Shown: in pieces, positions 17,127 to 21,183 of the stretch
Position numbering within the stretch: position 1 is the stretch's first letter
How the letters are laid out: every line of letters starts with the position of its first letter
Assembly (NCBI GenBank): GCA_964450305.1
Contig: CAYVFB010000056.1
Span: 1-21,183, forward strand
Direction: 5' to 3'
Origin: JAAYJG01 sp964450305
Lineage (GTDB): Bacteria; Bacillota; Clostridia; DSM-8532
Length of the DNA: 21,183 bases
Translations under genes and position numbers: made by a program
Notes under the pieces: model-generated
What the model saw: only the letters and a program-made list of their open reading frames with translations
Databases searched by the model: none
What the model was told of the DNA's origin: nothing

Positions 17127-17306
17127 CTAAAGGTTTTCTTGAATGGTCTTTTCTTTTTCTTTCCATGCTATTTTTGCCTCCAGTTCTTCAGGCTCCCTGT
17201 CCTTTCCCTTGTTCCAGTTGATGATGCCATATATTACGCACAGAAGCGCACTGGCGATACAAAGCGTGTAAACAAGCGCTATCCCAAAATTAGAAAAGCC
17301 TAACAT
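17127..17306 (-). CDS. 59-residue membrane protein, likely symporter small accessory protein
   Basis: The open frame begins ATG at 17306 with AAAGGAGG 8 nt upstream, one of the best ribosome binding sites in the window, and ends TAG at 17127. The product has an N-terminal hydrophobic helix (about 6-30, FGIALVYTLCIASALLCVIYG) and a highly charged C-terminal half (KGKDREPEELEAKIAWKEKEK) that is probably an amphipathic cytoplasmic helix. Small one-helix proteins encoded directly before SSS symporters are known in Firmicutes and have been annotated as symporter small accessory proteins. Function as a subunit is inferred from position, spacing and size only. Confidence 0.85.
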   Translation of the reverse strand: MLGFSNFGIALVYTLCIASALLCVIYGIINWNKGKDREPEELEAKIAWKEKEKTIQENL

Positions 17307-17712
17307 AAAGGTACCTCCTTTCTGGAAATTATTGTTTGAAATTTACAATGTGTCTGACAACCCGGTTCTACAGGCAGAGAAAAGCAATGATCACTTTTTC
17401 ATCGGCTGCTGCGTCTTAACCCCGGCCGTTTCAGACCATGGGCCTGCGAAACAAAAACAGCCTGTTTTCCATACAATAACAGTACGAAAAAAGGCTGAAT
17501 TACAACATTACTGACCATGTAACCTACCGCTCTTCCATACTGCTATAAAACAAACCATACCTGCCGTGGAAACCCGCCGGCATCCCTACCATAACTACCG
17601 TGCTACAAGAAATTCATACCAATTAAATTTATACTACCAGATTCTAAAATATATGTCTATAGGATAATTGGAAATTTTATTGGAGTTTTGGGCATGCTTT
17701 CCGATTTCCCGC
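17307..17712 (-). other. Long leader/intergenic region of the symporter operon with GGTA repeats
   Basis: 405 bp without a convincing gene. On the minus strand, seven copies of a GGTAGG/GGTAGT/GGTATG-like element lie between 17523 and 17638 (plus-strand forms CCTACC 17523, CCATAC 17535, CCATACC 17555, CCTACC 17585, ACTACC 17594, CATACC 17615, ACTACC 17633). No riboswitch class, strong promoter or good terminator was recognised. A 60-codon plus-strand frame at 17332-17514 looks spurious. Confidence 0.4.
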
Positions 17713-19257
17713 TTATTGTATTTGAAGGATTCCTTTAACCATTTCAACATATTCTTCATAATCTTCTCCCAGAGGAACACTGATGGTTAAATTATAGGCC
17801 AGCTCCTCATTTTCTATCGGAATCCATGCATAAACCAGCTCATAGGTTGAGAATGCATCGGTTTTCAACTCTTCTGACAGAATATCACAATCTAAAACAA
17901 AGATCTCACCTTTCCCTAATACCGTGTCGCCTTCATAAACCTTGGCCTTAACCGAAGAATGGGCTGGGAAACGTTCCTCCTCCGGCTTTTTTCTGTAATA
18001 GCTTGTATCGTAGAACCAGCCTGCAAGACCTTCCGTTCCATGAAACATGAACTTGTCCTTTTCCTCCGTACTGTATATTTCAAAGCTGTATACGGTATCA
18101 ATGGTCTTGTTTTTCTCGGCCTGATACTCGAAATTCGGAGCTTTCGGGAAAGCCAGTTTTTTTACGCTGAAGCTTTCGGGGAGGCTGAGAGTCACCAAAG
18201 CATTCTTGTCATCATTCATATTCATGATCTCGATGGTGTTCAGGTTCTCAACAACCTCCGGCTTATCCAGTTCTGCAAATTCCCGCTCTAAAAGCTTTTG
18301 CAGCCAATCCTGCTTGAGCTTCACTTCGCTTTTTTCAAGCTTCTCCAATTCATTTTTAAAGTTCTTCGCAAGCCCCTGTTTGCTGAAGTCAAAGAGGGAT
18401 GAGTCGCAGTTGGATTGGTCTGAATCGATATGGAAGCGTTTTTCATCCGGGTTCCACACATAACGGACATTCCTGTTGGCACTAAAAAGGAATGCGTCCC
18501 ATTCATCAGCCATGGTTAATGCGGAACTGTCGGAAAATTGAAGTTGATATTGAACGTCGACATAAAACCCGGAAGTGTCTGGATCATAAATATTCACATG
18601 ATTTTGTGTGGTGACTGCCCCATCGACGGAATAAAAGACCAGCTGACTAGGCGACATCCATTGATGCATTTTGATAACATATTGAAGATCAATGGCGATC
18701 AATTCGTCTGAAACCCTGTACCAGACCTCGTTGTATTGGGCATGACCCGTGCCGTGCCCTGCCTGTTTTTTGATAACAACCCAAACCATGCCGGAAATTG
18801 GATCTTCAATGATGCGAAAGTATTGACCATATGCACCATGGCCGGGTAAAATAATGCTTCCTTTATATGTAACGGCCTCGGAATTGCCCCAAAGGACAAT
18901 GTAATGCCAGTTTACCCCTGTCTGTCCAAGCTCGAGAAGATAAATTTCATCATTGCCTTGTTGGAGGCTGTTCCGGTATAAATTAGCTTGGATCAGTTCA
19001 TTGTTCGGATACAAATCTCTGTTAAATTCAATCTGCAAAGAAGATAAGACAGTTACAACCTCATCGGGGGTTTTACCGTTTACTTTCTCATAAAGCTCTG
19101 CCGGGATGAGAGGTGTACCCAGTTGCTCCTGCACTTCTCTGTCAGCGGCATTGTTTTGAACGGTTGCCGGCTCTGCATCGGGCTTCCATTGGCAGATGAA
19201 AAGAAGAACACATATTAAGAATGCAGCAGAAATAATAATTACCCGACTTTTGGACAT
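17713..19257 (-). CDS. Membrane-anchored or exported protein of unknown function
   Basis: 514 residues. A single hydrophobic helix (about 5-22, RVIIISAAFLICVLLFIC) after MSKS predicts an N-terminal anchor or uncleaved signal; the Cys in LFIC lacks a small residue before it and is a poor lipobox. The remainder is hydrophilic, beta-rich and likely outside the cell. A charged, probably helical stretch (about 290-335, KNFKNELEKLEKSEVKLKQDWLQKLLEREFAEL) separates two parts. The first half includes GHGAYGQYFRIIEDPISGMVWVVIKKQ, like a repeat-rich sensor or propeller fold; this is only an impression. I do not recognise the family and see no catalytic motif. AGGAG lies 10 nt before the ATG. Monocistronic, between the symporter operon and the divergent aquaporin unit. 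Confidence 0.85.
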   Translation of the reverse strand: MSKSRVIIISAAFLICVLLFICQWKPDAEPATVQNNAADREVQEQLGTPLIPAELYEKVNGKTPDEVVTVLSSLQIEFNRDLYPNNELIQANLYRNSLQQGNDEIYLLELGQTGVNWHYIVLWGNSEAVTYKGSIILPGHGAYGQYFRIIEDPISGMVWVVIKKQAGHGTGHAQYNEVWYRVSDELIAIDLQYVIKMHQWMSPSQLVFYSVDGAVTTQNHVNIYDPDTSGFYVDVQYQLQFSDSSALTMADEWDAFLFSANRNVRYVWNPDEKRFHIDSDQSNCDSSLFDFSKQGLAKNFKNELEKLEKSEVKLKQDWLQKLLEREFAELDKPEVVENLNTIEIMNMNDDKNALVTLSLPESFSVKKLAFPKAPNFEYQAEKNKTIDTVYSFEIYSTEEKDKFMFHGTEGLAGWFYDTSYYRKKPEEERFPAHSSVKAKVYEGDTVLGKGEIFVLDCDILSEELKTDAFSTYELVYAWIPIENEELAYNLTISVPLGEDYEEYVEMVKGILQIQ

Positions 19258-19289
19258 TTTATGTTCGCTCCTGAATTTTCTTTGTTATT

Positions 19290-19298
19290 ATTATAGCA
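19290..19298 (-). promoter_or_regulatory. Extended -10 promoter for the 514-residue protein gene
   Basis: TGCTATAAT on the minus strand (TATAAT at 19290-19295) is an exact extended -10 element, 32 bp before the start codon. The -35 position (TGTTCG, 17 bp upstream) is poor, which is usual with an extended -10. Confidence 0.65.
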
Positions 19299-19358
19299 CG
19301 TCTGCCCCGGATCGAACATCAGAAAAATATAAAACTTATAGAAAAGACCTTCCTTTAG

Positions 19359-19556
19359 ATCATCTACGTCGATCTTGCGCCGCTGGAAGGGGCTGAGCAG
19401 GTATTGCCTTCCATTGCTCCGGCCTGCGGCGTCGTGGAAGGAGTACCCGATTTTCTTCCTGAGCGACGAGTTTACTTGTGTCGGGATATGAGCAGGGAGA
19501 GAGTCTATGAAAAAGCTATATCACTTATTTTAGGGGATACGAAGAAAAACAGTTAA
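19359..19556 (+). pseudogene. Possible gene remnant in the divergent intergenic region
   Basis: A 65-codon frame, preceded in frame by a stop at 19356-19358, reads as plausible protein (YVDLAPLEGAEQVLPSIAPA..., ending LILGDTKKNS before TAA). It is more GC-rich than its AT-rich flanks, which suggests former coding sequence. It lacks a ribosome binding site and a good start at its 5' end; the only ATG is late. I do not recognise the family. It may be the tail of a decayed gene or a chance frame. Confidence 0.3.
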
Positions 19557-19634
19557 ATAATCTGGCGAGATGAAATCTTTGGTTGAGAACTAAAGGTTTA
19601 AGTAAACATTACTATATTCACGCCGTAATTATTA

Positions 19635-19662
19635 TTGTAAGTTAATAGAAATAAGATATAAT
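19635..19662 (+). promoter_or_regulatory. Promoter of the aquaporin-glsB operon
   Basis: TTGTAA (19635-19640), a 16-bp spacer and TATAAT (19657-19662). It predicts a leader of about 130 nt containing a minor CCGC/GCGG hairpin at about 19715-19729; no known riboswitch was recognised in it. Confidence 0.7.
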
Positions 19663-19798
19663 GATATTAAAATTATGGCCGCTGCAAAAAACAAACCGGG
19701 ATAAGAAAAGAATCAGCCGCCATCGCTGCGGTAATGGTTTCTGTTTTGGTCCTGAGTGGTTCTGAAGGGCAGGGTTAACAGGTAAGGAGGGTTTTTGT

Positions 19799-20467
19799 AT
19801 GAGTAACATCAAAAAGTATGCCGCTGAGTTTATTGGTACGTTCGTTCTTGTTCTGATCGCTTGTGGGGTCGCTGCTGTGACCGGTTGCAATGGGGAGGCC
19901 AATGCATCATACATTTTAACAGCTCTGGCCTTTGGAGGAGTCATTGTTGCAATGGCTTATTCCATCGGTAATATTTCAGGCTGTCATATTAACCCTGCTG
20001 TTTCTATCGCTGTTTGGATGAATAAAGGAATGACAACAACAGACTTTATCGGATATGTCATCGCGCAGTTCCTTGGTGCTATCGCCGGTGCCGCAGTTTT
20101 AATGGGGCTTATCGGCACAGGGCTGGGACTTGGCGCAAACGGCTTGTTTGATGCAAGTATTGGAAAGTCCCTGATTGTGGAGATCGTTCTAACGTTCATT
20201 TTTGTTCTTGCTGTGCTTGGAGCGACCAGTAAAACAGAAAACAGTAAGGTCGCCGGTTTGGTCATAGGCGGTTCACTCACACTGGTACACCTGTTTGGTA
20301 TTTATTTCACCGGAACCAGTGTGAATCCAGCACGGTCATTCGGTCCTGCCCTAATGCTGGGCGGTGATGCTCTCGCCAATGTATGGGTGTTCATAATAGC
20401 TCCACTTGTTGGGGGTATTGCAGCAGCTATCGTGTGGAAACTACTGAATAAATCCAAAAAGGCGTAA
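19799..20467 (+). CDS. aqpZ: Aquaporin Z-like water channel (MIP family)
   Basis: 222-residue channel with six membrane helices and two half-helix NPA motifs (65-67 in CHINPAVS; 176-178 in SVNPARS). The selectivity-filter residues match water-selective AqpZ, not glycerol facilitators: Phe45, His164, Thr173 and Arg179 correspond to E. coli F43, H174, T183 and R189. It would carry water across the cytoplasmic membrane during osmotic change. AAGGAGG lies 9 nt before the ATG. The next gene follows after 30 bp, so the two likely share a transcript. Confidence 0.94.
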   Translation: MSNIKKYAAEFIGTFVLVLIACGVAAVTGCNGEANASYILTALAFGGVIVAMAYSIGNISGCHINPAVSIAVWMNKGMTTTDFIGYVIAQFLGAIAGAAVLMGLIGTGLGLGANGLFDASIGKSLIVEIVLTFIFVLAVLGATSKTENSKVAGLVIGGSLTLVHLFGIYFTGTSVNPARSFGPALMLGGDALANVWVFIIAPLVGGIAAAIVWKLLNKSKKA

Positions 20468-20497
20468 GGATATTATTTGGAAAAGGAGATAAAGCAA

Positions 20498-20749
20498 ATG
20501 ATTTTGACTATTATCATCACAATACTTATAGGGGCTCTTGTCGGTTGGCTGGCCGGAAAGCTCATGAATTACACGGGTAGTTTCTGGCGTAATTGTCTGT
20601 TGGGTATTGCCGGGTCCTTTGTTGGCTTGTTTCTTGCATCGCTCATTGGCATTTCAGCCAATGCGCTCAGTCTGGGCGGCATCATCATTTCCGTTCTTGG
20701 TGCTTGCCTCGTGATTTGGATAGTACGTAAGTTAAGCGACAAGAAATAG
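20498..20749 (+). CDS. GlsB/YeaQ/YmgE family small membrane protein
   Basis: 83-residue, very hydrophobic protein with three glycine-rich helices. GALVGWLAGKLM at the start, a central LLGIAGSFVGLFLASLIGI and a C-terminal LGACLVIWIVRKL match the family once called transglycosylase-associated proteins. Members are often linked to general or envelope stress; their biochemical role is unclear. The ATG at 20498 is preferred over an in-frame TTG at 20477 because AAAGGAG lies 9 nt upstream. Pairing with an aquaporin fits an osmotic or envelope-stress role, which is inference. Confidence 0.9.
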   Translation: MILTIIITILIGALVGWLAGKLMNYTGSFWRNCLLGIAGSFVGLFLASLIGISANALSLGGIIISVLGACLVIWIVRKLSDKK

Positions 20750-20805
20750 AAACAGGGACGATGGGATTACAACTTAGCCTTTCACTTGCTTTTGCACATG
20801 AAAAT

Positions 20806-20847
20806 AAGGCACACTGCTACAAATCTGGCAGAGTGCCTTGGTTTTTT
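20806..20847 (+). terminator. Intrinsic terminator after the aquaporin-glsB operon
   Basis: AAGGCACACTGC and GCAGAGTGCCTT form a 12-bp stem with one mismatch and a 10-nt loop, followed by GGTTTTTT. It lies 56 bp after the last stop codon. Confidence 0.92.
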
Positions 20848-20904
20848 CGCGCTTATTTGTATCGATAAATCTGTCAGTAAGTACGTGACGACAATGGAAG
20901 TCTT

Positions 20905-21140
20905 ATGAGTATAAAAAGGCGCCACTATAAACCGGATAAAATGCTGGATGTGTGCGAGTTCATCAAGTGCATCATTGCTGCCAGAGGGTACACCCTTCCA
21001 AACGGAAATACCTACTGGGCCGAAAACTACATCCGCCAGGCAACCGATCTGGGATATATTATTAAGGAAGAAAATGCATTTTGTCAGCTAAAACATACCG
21101 TTTGTCAGAAAAGGTTGAACTTGCAGAGAAATTCTTGTAA
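20905..21140 (+). pseudogene. Small gene apparently disrupted by a one-base frameshift; function unknown
   Basis: From ATG at 20905 the frame reads MSIKRRHYKPDKMLDVCEFIKC... and stays open to the window end, but after about codon 62 its composition becomes unnatural (Cys-rich, then YRFFFMSTS). If one base is added in the AAAA run at 21090-21093, the reading continues as KTYRLSEKVELAEKFL and stops at TAA 21138-21140, giving a natural-looking 78-residue product. The start of the protein looks like a small helical DNA-binding or regulatory protein, but I do not recognise it. The upstream GGAAG is a weak ribosome binding site. It could be a decayed gene, a programmed shift or a sequencing error. 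Confidence 0.45.
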
Positions 21141-21183
21141 ACTGTATATTGGAATTTACAGGTTTTTCTTCATGTCGACATCA

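Noticed and set aside
17332..17514. 60-codon plus-strand frame in the symporter leader
   Set aside because: No ribosome binding site, unnatural composition, and it faces the symporter operon leader.
17341..17580. Possible riboswitch (c-di-GMP type I considered because of GGTAGG and GGGTTAA segments)
   Set aside because: The conserved core segments of that class and of other familiar classes are absent.
19195..19257. Lipoprotein signal in the 514-residue protein
   Set aside because: The residues before the Cys (LFI) do not fit a lipobox; a simple membrane anchor explains the segment.
19675..19704. Nine-codon leader peptide (MAAAKNKPG) in the aquaporin leader
   Set aside because: No ribosome binding site and no paired attenuator structure.

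Overview
The window looks like a chromosomal segment of a Gram-positive, low-to-moderate GC Firmicute, most likely in the class Clostridia. The evidence is a PolC-type replicative polymerase, a T-box leader in front of hisS-aspS, an SLH-domain surface protein, strong AGGAGG-type ribosome binding sites and TTGACA/TATAAT promoters. I cannot name a genus. No tRNA, rRNA, CRISPR array, insertion sequence or prophage is visible.

Almost everything from 1 to 19257 is on the minus strand, so transcription runs right to left. Reading that way from 9250 there is a consensus promoter, a T-box riboswitch, hisS, aspS, lepB (signal peptidase I), polC and an HD-GYP signalling protein. No convincing intrinsic terminator lies between hisS and the HD-GYP gene, so part of this cluster may be read through from the T-box promoter. 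The PolC is unusual: the proofreading exonuclease normally inserted in its PHP domain is missing, while the polymerase active site, zinc finger and C-terminal clamp-binding motif are present.

From 9376 to 19257 there are several short minus-strand units. They are an exported SLH protein with two similar Fn3-like segments and its own promoter; a two-gene rhaA-rhaD L-rhamnose operon with promoter and terminator; lipB and lipA for lipoate synthesis; a sodium:solute symporter preceded by a 59-residue membrane protein; and a 514-residue membrane-anchored protein that I do not recognise. The 405-bp leader of the symporter pair carries a run of GGTA-containing repeats.

From 19258 onward the strand switches. 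A 540-bp divergent region holds a possible gene remnant and a promoter for an aquaporin Z-like channel and a GlsB/YeaQ-type small membrane protein, closed by a strong terminator. At the right edge is a small gene that seems to be broken by a one-base frameshift.

The most interesting points are the exonuclease-less PolC, the aspartate-type (not histidine-type) specifier in the hisS-aspS T-box, the small partner of the symporter, and the unassigned 514-residue protein.
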